The notes under the pieces were generated by a model. The model did no database searches, was not told the DNA's origin, and saw only the letters and a list, made by a program, of their open reading frames with translations. The translations under genes and the position numbers were made by a program. From contig CACVBU010001044.1 in assembly GCA_902728285.1 (NCBI GenBank), positions 934,039 to 998,038 of the forward strand: 64,000 nucleotides of DNA, in the 5' to 3' direction. The DNA is from Clytia hemisphaerica (Eukaryota; Cnidaria; Hydrozoa; Leptothecata; Clytiidae). Positions 1 to 12,300 of this stretch are shown one piece after another; the stretch's first letter is position 1; the number at the start of each line of letters is the position of its first letter.

Positions 1-70
1 AAATAGAGAAAAGAGGGTCAGACATTTTTCTGATATGTATTATCTTCTATTGATGACTTTTATTTGCCAG

Positions 71-376
71 GTACCGTCTTACCGCCCTATCCTGAAGAAA
101 TCACATTTCGATGTACCTCATGGTATCAGCCCGATTGTTCCCATGACAACCAACAACCAATCAAACGCAAGGAAACCGCTTCGTCAACAACACCAAATGT
201 CAACCCCTCTCGTCCAATCACAAAACAACTCGAACCCAGTCCTTGAGAATAAATATCTTTCGAAACCTCCACAAACGATTTCGGGTGAAGAGGAGAACCA
301 GGACCCTTCTCTGCAAAGAAAATCCAAACCCTTCGTGTTGGCTTCTGCGTATTTCAACGAAAACACAGCGCAATAA
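71..376 (+). CDS. 3'-terminal exon of an unidentified gene running in from the left
   Basis: A pyrimidine-rich tract ending in TTTGCCAG at 70 makes a good splice acceptor. The open frame then runs about 102 codons to a stop at 374-376. It is rich in Q, N, S and P, with no recognisable domain, and looks like a disordered C-terminus. An AATAAA poly(A) signal overlaps the stop (CAATAAAAG), which fits a last exon. A second open frame covers part of the same stretch, so the frame choice is not certain. The upstream exons are outside the window and the product cannot be named. Confidence 0.5.
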   Translation, partial: VPSYRPILKKSHFDVPHGISPIVPMTTNNQSNARKPLRQQHQMSTPLVQSQNNSNPVLENKYLSKPPQTISGEEENQDPSLQRKSKPFVLASAYFNENTAQ

Positions 377-3286
377 AAGCTTCGATCAAAACACTCTAAA
401 TTATTTCGTTACCAATTGTACATAGTAATCTGTTTTGTAGATCACCAAGATCATTCATTTGTTTTACAAAATTTCTCACTCGTCGTCCGCGAAATTCAAC
501 CTTGCACAATTTGATTGGAAATCTAGAATTAGCGTGAAAATTAATCCACTCTGTACCTCTCTGTCAGAATTTTTTCTCTCACTTTTGAATGGTTTGACGA
601 AACTTTAAGAAGCTTCTTGACTTTTCTACAAATTCATTTTTGCAAATTGATTCGAAAAAATAAATTATAGATTTCCAAGCATGCAGCCACCCAAACCGCC
701 AAAATCCCGAATTCAATGAATTGCCATAAAATCTGAACTAGTTGGCAAAATGATCTGAATTTTTGCACAGTGATTAACTTATCTGATATACAATATGACT
801 CCATCAAATTTCCCTGAAAAGACCTATATCACGTGGTCGCGGGTTGGACTAACCGATTTCAAATTGTTGGTTTTAATGCCGCCATTATGACAAATTCCGA
901 GTAATAATGAATTTTTTTTTATTCTGCTACAAATTTTCATGACAAAAGCAAAATCCCAACTAAAGCCTTCTCTGACATATTTATGAAATAAGTTTCCTTC
1001 AAAAGAACTCCTTTCTTTTACTCCAAAGTGTGTAACAGTGATTAAGTTTAAAATTTTCTAATACGATTCCAAATTTCATAAAATCTCTGTTTTGTTTTGA
1101 GATGACACTTACATTGAATCTTTTCTACGCTCTTATTCGTGATTTGATTGGTACGTTTCATCCAATTTCCTGGATAGTTACCATGGCTACTTTTGTATTC
1201 ACCGAGTGTGCGCTAAATAGAATCAGGATTTGTCTTCACAGTGCAATAAACTCACGGAAGCAATACAGTCGATTCCATCTAGTGCTATATATGTCTATAA
1301 TTTGTCCTCTACTTTGGAACTCAGCTGGTATAGGGTGGCAATGTGATTTCTCGTTTTAACTAATTTCGTGAATTTTTACACAAGGTCGTTAGTTGAGGCC
1401 GGAAATAGAAAGTTAACTGTCAGCCGGGTACAACAAAGATATGACATTGAGCGTATGGCCTAATTGAAATCCAGCAAATTTCGACTGAGCCGCTGACAGC
1501 TCAGTACAGAGTTCTCAGAATGTAGCAACTTACTATCCCACAAATCACTGAACTGATCCACACTCTTATCAACTCGTTATTGTTCTGTTTCATTCATTCA
1601 TTATTTAAACTCTTTTCCGTGTTCCTTCACTCTAACAGCTCGGAGGCAGCCTGGACTGTCACTCACTGGTGGTGGCATAATTTTAAACTTTGTTTTTTTT
1701 TGGAACTTAGGCAAAATGGGTGCCGGGTATGTGCACAAGGGGCACAAAAACCATTAAAAAGAAAAATGAGTCTTTTTAAGGGTCCAACAAAAATCGAGTG
1801 AAAATCGAAAAAATTTCCAGACTCTTGCTTGACATATATTGCATGCTAGATTGAGGCTGAGTTTGCATCCTAACCTAAGAATACTGTAAGAAAAAAAAAC
1901 TCCTCAAAAAACCATTCTTATTTAAAAAAGCGTTTAGGCATAAACGATGTATATACGCCAGCCTGAAATATTTTTCAAATTGTAAATTTCTTTTTGTACC
2001 AACCATTTAACAGCATGTGAATACACTTCATTAATTCAAAAAGGTTCCAAAGCGGTCAAGTAATATAGGATATAGAACACATTGCCTAGCCATATTTCAG
2101 TACACATAAGCATAAATCAAGGGGTTATGCCTGGACGCTTTGAAAACTTGAGCATATACAGAGCTGGCCAAGAGTCCGACCAATGCAAAATAATTGAAAC
2201 GGTGTGAGGAGTAAATCACTCAGATAAATCTCTTGCAACATCCCAAAAAAGTAAACAAAAAAATACAAATGTCTCTTGAATTGGCAGGTGGGTGGGGTGG
2301 TATTTATGGGTGGTGAGGGCAAGCGTTTTTTAATACTTATTTGGCGTCCGAAGGGGTGTGCGTTTTTAGTACACACACAGTAAAATTGACTTCTAGGATT
2401 TGTAACGATGATGACATTGTTCAAACTGAAAAACTAAAATAACTTATGTTCAAATAATTGAAGAAAAAAAATGAAAAAATTACTAAATTTTAATTGACAA
2501 ATGAATTTAAGGCTAATTGAAAATCAAATACATGAAAGGAATTTAAGTCTGAGTAAATGAAATTCGTGAAAGAAAATCTAAGTCTAAAGTAAAGTTAAGT
2601 CAAAGCATGATGAGAAAAAGTATAAGTCCTAACTTAACCTAAAAAATGCAAAACAAAATGGCTGGCACACCTCTAAAAAGCTCACATTATATTTTTATCA
2701 TCTCCCTTTCTTCAATCATTCATGCTTTTATCAGTTGTAAGTAGTATATAGATTTGCCAATCAGAAGAAAACGTCACACGTACAAAGCCAAATGAATTGT
2801 TCAAATAAAAATGTGATATGACTTAAAAACTTTATTACTAGCAAGTAGCTTTCGCTATGATGCTCCCGATGACAGGCATTTGACAGTGATTGCTTGAAAT
2901 TCAGAAAAAGCGAAATGCCGTGTTTATTTTTGTCAGAAATAGTGATATTGCAAAGTATTCAATTTTTCTCAGCCATAGCCTGCACTAAACATGCCCCCTT
3001 TAATAGATACCTTATAAAGCTTGAATTACAAAGTTTTTCATGTTTTATGGCAGGGTCTTTGAATAATCTTCAGGAAATAATTAGAATGACTTTCTTCTCA
3101 AAAGCATTTTCTTTGAAACAACAATAACAAAAATAAAAATAACAAACATATCAAACCGTAGATGAAAATACGGTTCCTCATACGGCTTAACAATCTTGTA
3201 AACAACAGAACAGCAAGAAAGTTAGTTTTGTGAATTTTTTTCGGTGAACACGTTTTTTTGATTTTTTGGTGGTTGTTTTTTTGGAA
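377..3286. other. Intergenic, AT-rich, no supported gene
   Basis: Only short unsupported open frames occur here. At 1690-1800 there is a degenerate copy of the start of the CCCGGGGG-ended element seen complete at 37538-37982 (shared GGGTGCYGGGTATGTGC and related words). The last 130 bases before 3287 contain ATACGGCTTAAC at about 3180, which matches the CGGCTT word of the arrays and could belong to the promoter of the SF3 gene. Confidence 0.5.
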
Positions 3287-3361
3287 ATGAAACCTAAACG
3301 GCAGCTTGACAACACGACGGTGGCGAACGCTCTCCGAAGACACATTTTAACGACGTCGATG
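3287..3361 (+). CDS. Candidate first coding exon of the SF3 helicase gene
   Basis: An ATG in a favourable context (GGAAATGAAA) opens 25 codons beginning MKPKRQLDN, ending at a strong donor (ATG|GTGAGAATT) in phase 0. The acceptor at 8207 (AATCCTTAG) begins exon 2 in phase 0, and the joined frame stays open. If correct, the whole left array sits inside a 4.85-kb first intron. The alternative is initiation within exon 2 at the ATG at 8247. The evidence is the phase match and donor quality only. Confidence 0.45.
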
Positions 3362-6300
3362 GTGAGAATTATTTGTTTTAATTTTCTTTCTCCTTTAAAT
3401 GGTTCATTTGAAATTGTTTTGTAAATAAGAAACGAATGGCCGTAATTGACGTGCCATGAATCTTCTGAGCTGCCAGTCAATTTTCGTAATTTTGCTTTAC
3501 ATTAACGTGGGTGTGGATTACTCGTCAGCAGGCCTTTAATCTCTTTTTTAATGATTTTTTTAATCATAATGAGCTGAGCCCAAACTTATTGTAGTCTGTG
3601 TAACGACACTTTCGAAATTGAGACAGGGGAATATGCTTTTTTTATTATAGTCTGTGCGGTGGCCTTTAAAATTTAATTCAAGTCTACTTCGACCAGTGAA
3701 ATTTGGGTTAGACATATCTTTAACACTTTGGAGGTGTGGTTTTTTTGTCACCAGTTTTGACCACACCCCGATTGGATTCAAATTATAAGCCGAGAAATTA
3801 TAGGTCTACAATTAATGCCCTAGTATGCAGCGTCACTTTTGAAATTGAGACAGGGGTATATCAGCTTTTAAGTAGTCTGTGTAATGACCTTTTAAATTTT
3901 ATAAAAATCTCATGAATTCTCTTAAAGCCTTCTTATTTTGAGCCGTCATATATGAGTTAAGCCAGCCTCTTGACCGTCATGTGAGTGATTCTTTATGCCT
4001 GAAAAAGATTACAAAGCCGCTAAGCCTTCATCTCAGTCTGAGACGCTTTGCTAGTCTGTGCAATGTCACTTTAAGAGGATCAGAAAGGGAAATCTTTAAG
4101 AGTCTGTGTGGTTATTTCTGGAGAGGTTTATAAAATTTTCAAAAAAAATTTACTGAAAACAATAGAAAAAAAAACAATTAAAATTTTCATGGTCATTAGG
4201 GTGTGGTCATCTCAATAAATTCGTTTTCAATTTAAGACTTTTTGAAATAAAATAAAAGTTACGCCTCTTTTGGAGTTAAGCCGTAATTGAGTTAAGCCAG
4301 AACCTAAACCGACCCTTAAGCCGGGATTTTTGCCTGAGAGAGATTGATAAGCCGTTAAGCCGTCAATATGGTGGGTGGGGTGACGAGTCAAAGTACTTTC
4401 GTTTTCAAACTTAGAAATTTTCACATAAAACAGAATACTTCGTTCTTTATAAACAACCCTTAGTTTAACTGTTCTTATAAAAAGAATCTAGATTCTTATA
4501 AAAAAACTTTTTTCATAAAGGGACCACACCTTATTGGGACCCCGCCCATGCTTGTTCTTCATTTCTAAGCCATCACTTTCGATTTGGGACTTGTTAAATT
4601 TGATGAAAAAGGAACCACGCCTTTTCCACCGGATTCTAATGCAATTTTTCAGTTAAGCCGTAATTGACTAAGCCAGAACCTAAACCGACCCTTAAGCCGG
4701 GATTTTTGCCTGAGAGAGATTGGTAAGCCGCTAAGCCGTCAATTTGGTGGGTGGGATGACGAGTCAAAGTACTTTCGTTTTCAAACTTGGAAATTTTCAC
4801 ATAAAACAGAATACTTCGTTCTTTATAAACAACCCTTAGTTTAACTGTTCTTATAAAAAGAATCTAGATTCTTATAAAAAACTTTTTTCATAAAGGGACC
4901 ACACCTTATTGGGACCCCGCCCATGCTTGTTCTTCATTTCTAAGCCATCACTTTCGATTTGGGACTTGTTAAATTTGATGAAAAAGGAACCACGCCTTTT
5001 CCACCGGATTCTAATGCAATTTTTCAGTTAAGCCGTAATTGACTTAAGCCAGAACCTAAACCGACCCTTAAGCCGGGATTTTTGCCTGAGAGAGATTGGT
5101 AAGCCGTTAAGCCGTCAATTTGGTGGGTGGGATGACGAGTCAAAGTACTTTCGTTTTCAAACTTGGAAATTTTCACATAAAACAGAATACTTCGTTCTTT
5201 ATAAACAACCCTTAGTTTAACTGTTCTTATAAAAAGAATCTAGATTCTTATAAAAAAACTTTTTTCATAAAGGGACCACACCTTATTGGGACCCCGCCCA
5301 TGCTTGTTCTTCATTTCTAAGCCATCACTTTCGATTTGGGACTTGTTAAATTTGATGAAAAGGAACCACGCCTTTTTCCACCGGATTCTAATGCAATTTT
5401 TCAGTTAAGCCGTAATTGACTTAAGCCAGAACCTAAACCGACCCTTAAGCCGGGATTTTGCCTGAGAGAGATTGGTAAGCCGTTAAGCCGTCAATTGGTG
5501 GGTGGGATGACGAGTCAAAGTACTTTCGTTTTCAAACTTGGAAATTTTCACATAAAACAGAATACTTAGTTCTTTATAAACAACCCTTAGTTTAACTGTT
5601 CTTATAAAAAGAATCTAGATTCTTATAAAAAAACTTTTTTCATAAAGGGACCACACCTTATTGGGACCCCGCCCATGCTTGTTCTTCATTTCTAAGCCAT
5701 CACTTTCGATTTGGGACTTGTTAAATTTGATGAAAAAGGAACCACGCCTTTTCCACCGGATTCTAATGCAATTTTTCAGTTAAGCCGTAATTGACTTAAG
5801 CCAGAACCTAAACCGACCCTTAAGCCGGGATTTTTGCCTGAGAGAGATCGGTAAGCCGTTAAGCCGTCAATTTGGTGGGTGGGATGCTATGCTAGTCTGT
5901 GTAACATCACTTCTGAAATTGAGACAGGTGTATACTAGTTTTTAGATAGTCTGTGTAATGACCTTTTAAATCTATAAAAAATCTCATTAATTTTCTATAT
6001 TGGCCAATAGAATTGGGTTTCGATATTTTTTTTATCTGAAAAGGTGTGATTTATTCGTCAGCACTCTAGCCACGCCTATTTTGACCAAATTCTACTTGTT
6101 TTTTAAGACTATAGAAATTCTAGTCTGTGTAACGTCACTTTTGAAATTGAGACAGGGGTATATTAGTTTTTTACATAGTCTGTGTAATGACCTTTTAGAT
6201 CTATAAAAACTCTCATTAATTTCCTATATTGGCCAATAGAATTGGGTTTCGATATTTTTTTTATCTGAAAAGGTGTGATTTATTCGTCAGCACTCTAGCC

Positions 6301-9300
6301 ACGCCTATTTTGACTAAATTCTACTTGTTTTTTAAGACTAGAGAAATTCTAGTCTGTGTAACGTCACTTTTGAAATTGAGACAGGGGTATATTAGTTTTT
6401 ACATAGTCTGTGTAATGACCTTTTAGATCTATAAAAACTCTCATTAATTTCCTATATTGGCCAATAGAATTGGGGTTCAATATTTTTTGTGATCTGAAAA
6501 GGTGTGATTTATTCGTCAGCACTCTAGCCACGCCTATTTTGACTAAATTCTACTTGTTTTTAAGACTAGAGAAATTCTAGTCTGTGTAACGTCACTTTTG
6601 AAATTGAGACAGGGGTATATTATGTTTTTGACATAGTCTGTGTAATGACCTTTTAAATCTATAAAAACTCTCATTAATTTCCTATATTGGCCAATAGAAT
6701 TGGGGTTCAATATTTTTTGTGATCTGAAAAGGTGTGATTTATTCGTCAGCACTCTAGCCACGCCTATTTTGACTAAATTCTACCTGTTCTCTTATACAAG
6801 AGAAATTTTAAATTTTTGTCTCTTTAGAGAATGATACAGGTCATTAGGGTGTGGTCTTTTCGATAAGTTGATTCTTCGTTCTTTAAAAGCATAAGAATGG
6901 TACTGCTCTTAAAGAACGAAGTGTACTACTTTGGAAGAATTGTTCAAAATCAAAGAATACTTCGTTCTTTAAAAGCATACGAATGGCACTGTTCTTAAAG
7001 AACGAAGTATACTACTTTGGAAGAATTATTCAAAATCAAAGAATACTTCGTTCTTTAAAAGCATACGAATGGCACTGTTCTTAAAGAACGAAGTATACTA
7101 CTTTGGAAGAATTATTCAAAATCAAAGAATACTTCGTTCTTTAAAAGCATACGAATGGCACTGTTCTTAAAGAACGAAACTTCATTTCATTAAAGAAAGA
7201 TTTTATAATAAAGTAGCACACCCTTGTGGAGTCACGCCCATATTGTTTTTTTATCTTTGATTCATCCTTTTTGTTTTCGGACTTGTTCAGTTTAAGAAAG
7301 GGAATTCACACCTTTACCACCGTAGTTTAACGCCCTTTTTTAGTTAAGCCGTAATTGACCTTAAGCCAGAACCTAAACCGGTCGTTTAGCCGGATTTTTT
7401 GCCCGAGAGAGGTTGATAAGCCGGTAAGCCGAGAAAATGTGGCCCGAATGACTTCGCTAGTCTGTGTTACGTCACTTTTTAAATTGAGACAGGGTAATAT
7501 ACTTCCTTAATAGTCTGTGTGACGACCTCTTAAATTCTATAAAAAATCTCATTAATTTTCTATATTGGCCAATAGAATTGGGTTTCGATATTTTTTTTAT
7601 CTGAAAAGGTGTGATTATTCGTCAGCACTCTAGCCACGCCTATTTTGACTAAATTCTACTTGTTTTTTAAGACTAGAGAAATTCTAGTCTGTGTAACGTC
7701 ACTTTTGAAATTGAGACAGGGGTATATTATGTTTTTGACATAGTCTGTGTAATGACCTTTTAAATCTATAAAAACTCTCATTAATTTCCTATATTGGCCA
7801 ATAGAATTGGGGTTCAATATTTTTTGTGATCTGAAAAGGTGTGATTTATTCGTCAGCACTCTAGCCACGCCTATTTTGACTAAATTCTACTTGTTTTTTT
7901 AAGACTAGAGAAATTCTAGTCTGTGTAACGTCACTTTTGAAATTGAGACAGGGGTATAATATGTTTTTAAATAGTCTGTGTAATGACCTTTTAAATTTCA
8001 GCTTAAAGCTGCTCTAGTCTGTGTAACGTTCATTTAGGTGTAGGGAAATAAGTTTTTGATAGTCTGTGCAATGACCTGTTGATATAGGACGATTAGTCTT
8101 TGAATTATTCCTAGTCTACAATCTAGTCCTAATTGTGATTAGAGTGTGCTTTTTTAATAGTGTCTTGGTTCGTTCTTTAAGAACATCATTCATTATTTAA
8201 TCCTTAGATTGGTGACACAGATCAAGTTTTCCCGTTCCGTTCATTAATGCTGAGCAGCCAAACAGACTTAACATCAGTGCAGCGTAAGCTAGACGACGCC
8301 TTGGCTGCTCTTCCCGAAGTAAAGTTTTTTATTTCGAGCTGCACCGCCGTCTCCACTGTTCTAGAGAAAGCAGACGATTTCATTTTCGGTGTTGCGTACT
8401 TCTTGGTGGCGCACAAGTCAACCAGTTTGACGGAAACCAAGATCTATGATCTCGTTTATGATGTCGAGAAACGTGTACAACATACCAAGCACCCCATCAA
8501 AACAAGAAACACAAAAAAGATGGGGGAATCAGATGTGCTTTTGGCCAAACTAAAGCAAGTGGTAAAGGTATAAAAATTCAGCTTTGTTCGAGTTCATTGT
8601 TTTAATGCTAATACAAATTACATCGGTTTAACTTTGATATTGTTTATGATAGAAAAATAGTTAACCTAACCGTTAATACTCTTTCATTGCTTTAGGACTA
8701 CAACTCACAACTGGTCAAGGACAAAGTTCCAAAAGGATATGTTTCCACACGATTGGTATGTTGCTCACCGCAATTGGATCTAAAAATTCGAGAAGCATCA
8801 CGGCATCTTCAGGAGCAAGGATTTCGTCACCAACACATATCTTTGCTGGGTGAAACTCCAAAATCCTTCGTCCCTGAAAAGGAAACCTCCCAGGGCAAAA
8901 CCATTGACCAAGTAAGGCGAGTGATGATGAAATTGAACCATCGCATTCATAATGGCGCCATTTTTGAAAAGGAGCCAAACGGTATGTCATGAGATTTTCC
9001 TTTCGATTGTCATTTACTAGCTCAAACCTTAGAGGGGGGCTGTCTGCTTTTGCTTTGCTGTTTCTATCTTCAACTTTGCTGATTCTTCTATTTTCTCGTT
9101 CTTTAGCAACTTACGCTTTCAAATATCACTCTTCGATTGACGAATATCTCGAGACACTTTGTGCCAATCGAAAATTTGGCGAAAAGATTGACCTTCACAA
9201 AGAAAAGATCAGGTCGCACATGGAGGCAGAATTTGTTAAGGTATCAAATTATTGGATTTATCAAATCGTCTTTGAACCTAGATTTCAATTTTGAGAGTGT

Positions 9301-12300
9301 TATAAGATTTTGAATCGGTTTAATGGTTACTTCTGAAATAAAAAGCACTGTTTAATTTTTCTACTAGGTGTTACCTTCCATCGAGATGGACTACGACTAT
9401 ATAGAAGTTGATGGTGGTTGGTTCTTCAAATTTTCAACAAAGGGCTTTGTAAAGGGACCATTCCATGAAGAGGAGTTTGGGAAAATCGCCCCGAGGTGCT
9501 ACAAAAACTTCGATTGTAACGCTGAGTGTGATGGTGGATGCTTTGCAACGTCCGTGGAAAACAGTTTTCCCGAATTGAGAGAGCGCGTCAACTTTTTAAA
9601 CAAATTTTACCAGTGCTTATTGTGCTTCCAGTTCCCACACAAAGTACCACGAATCGTAACGAGTGGTAAGAATAGGTTTACGATTGGAGCGGCGTGAGTT
9701 GTGCCAACTTTCTTACTTTCTGAGGATAAACTGTATTTATTCAGGTATTTTTGATTCTGGGGAAATATTCGAGAGGGGATAATGTAATTTTGCATGTTTT
9801 GTTTATTCATAGTGTTTCGACTACAGCTCTCAGAATTTTTTTTCTTACCTTTCTTCAGGTAGCAATAACTCCGGAAAAACATCATGGGCCAACGTTCTTC
9901 TTGGGCTTATTCCACACAACAACGTTGCTATACTTAGCAAAGAGAAAACTTTTGGCTCAATGATGATCAATAAAAGAACAGAACTTTTGTTCATTGACGA
10001 GTGGGTCTATGAAACAATGGCTCCTGACCAGGTTAGTGTAAATTCTTTCCAATGACTGAATGAATACTAACTATTTTACATCTTACAGCTTATTTCTGTT
10101 TAGTTTTTGATATTAGATATGCTGAGGAGACCAAAGTATCTAGCAAAACCTGTCATTGTATGATAACGATTATGGAATTTAGTTATCTTTAACTTATTTT
10201 ACAGGTCAAATCTATTCTACAAGGTGGTTACTTCAGCCAAGCGGTGAAAAACCAAAAGCCCAGACGAACAAAAATGAATGGTGGCATCTACATCACCTGC
10301 CAGGCTATGCCAAAATTTGATTCTATCGACGTTGGTGCCGTGGACTGTCGTGTCCAAGAATTTAAAACACGGAAGCTGGTAACAAAGGACATGACGGCAC
10401 CAGCATGGATGCTGGAACACTCTTTTGAGTGTTTGATGTGGCTGGTAAACATGCTGGTGATCCATAGAGACCTCATAAATCCCGAAGAACTTTTTTATGA
10501 GCGACCCCATGACGTCAGTGCGGGCGCTAGACTGAATATAGATATGACGGAAGAAAAGGCAAGGCAATTGATAGAGTGCACCGGGTCTACGGACGAGGAA
10601 GATGGTGAAATTGAAACAGGTAAACTTTCTGCTTTCAGACGTATGGACTGTAGAAGTGCTCGTTACTTTTTTTTAAATTTTGACCAAATTAAGAGGAAGA
10701 GGGAGCCAAAAGTAAGGGTACAGGTTTAATACTGTCAAAACTAAAAACCATTTCAAATTATCTTCTTCTCTCTTGTAAGGCTACCATGTTCAAATGTTCA
10801 GTCCATTGGGGACCTTGTCCAATGATTCATCACCAGCGACAACACCATCTTCACAAGAAACAGCCTCACCGTTCTTTACAGGTGAGAGCTTTGCATGTTG
10901 CCTTATTGATCAATTTGATGACTGGTACTTTCTTTGATGGTGTTTGTCTTTGTGTAACCTTTTCGATAAGATTCAACTCACATTTTCTATTCATTTGACT
11001 GGAATTCTTTCCATTTTGCACCAAATTGAGACACCTAGTCTATATGCAATATTTTAGGATGAATCTGATCCAATTTTTTTCATCTCAAAGGTCAAGAAGG
11101 TATGGAGGAAAGAAGCAGTGCCGACGTTGCGAGCACTGTATTCGCCTTCAGTCCACCGCGCGCCCCTTTGACGCCAATGACACCGGTGACGCCGCTCCCA
11201 ACAACACCAGATTCCTTATGGGATGGTAAGACTACTTTTACGTCATATCTGAAATCTCTATTATTTGATTCTATGATGATCTTTTTTTCTAGCTTGTATT
11301 ATGTCAATACGTACTTTGTCATTCTATTGCATCTCATTTTACATTTCAGATGATGAGTACTACTCTTGTGACGAGAACAGAGATTCCAGGCTTGGAAATG
11401 GCGAAGAAAATGACAGTGACGGTAAGATTGTTTTCAATATTTGCTTTATTTCTTGGCTATTTAATCTGACAAGGTGCACCATTCTATGTCATTTTCCCAT
11501 ATGACAGTCTCATTTTCTTATTCTTCCTTTTCAAATTTTCATGTTTTATTTTCAGATTCTGAAATCCGTTTTGTGAAGTCGAATCGGACCAATCACGTTT
11601 GTATTTCAAGTGACGAGGAAGAACCTGTCAATCCAACAATAGGTATGTGTTTGTTTTAATACTGCAATTTTTGATGATTTAACCAGAGATTTGGGAAAAG
11701 AGGATAAGAATCGCCGCTGCCGCTCGCTGTTTTCTTATTGTTGGCCATTGAATTCAGCGTCGTTTGAAGTCGCTAGGCTAGGGAACAACTTGGCCGAGAA
11801 GTTGCAGTGAAAAAAATGGCGTTATGTGCAGTATTATAACAGTTCAAGAAAAACTGTCTGAATTTACTCCTTTGGAGGGGTTTCCTACTTATATAAACAA
11901 CTGAAAAACAAATAACGATCTTTTGGGGTTTCCACTGACAAAAAAATCTGCTGCTCCATGCTTTATTTTTTGAGAAAAAGATGGTGGAAGCAGGCATGCT
12001 AAAATTGGATGTGAAATGGGACCTTTTTATTTTTAGCTAGTTTGCCTTACTGGAAAGTCTTTCAGAGTCAAAATAAAGTGGTTTGGGTTGGCAAAAGGTT
12101 GTAGTTGACTAGCCTAGCTTTGGTTTTTATTGGCACCTTCTAGATCTTTTTGGCACATCCTTCAAAGATAGCTGAAAAATTATTTAAAAAGTGTATTTTT
12201 TGTTTGTTATGTTGAATAAAATTAATTATTTTTGTGTTGCAAACATAATTTTTATGGGTAGCAGTAAGGTTAATTAAATGACAACCTATAGCTTAGTTTT

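Noticed and set aside
1102..1359. 85-codon plus-strand frame
   Set aside because: No homology recognised, no splice sites, stop-free by chance in AT-rich sequence.
2125..2424. 99-codon minus-strand frame
   Set aside because: No motif, Cys/Phe-rich composition and no splice or promoter context.
6000..7868. Repeated 65-72 codon frames on both strands in the left array
   Set aside because: They follow the 229-bp tandem unit and exist on both strands at once, which is expected of repeats.
9666..9693. Alternative donor GTGAGT at 9694 with acceptor at 9862 for the helicase gene
   Set aside because: It gives AANNSGKT instead of the better Walker A GSNNSGKT obtained with GTAAGA at 9666 and the acceptor at 9858; it may be a minor isoform.
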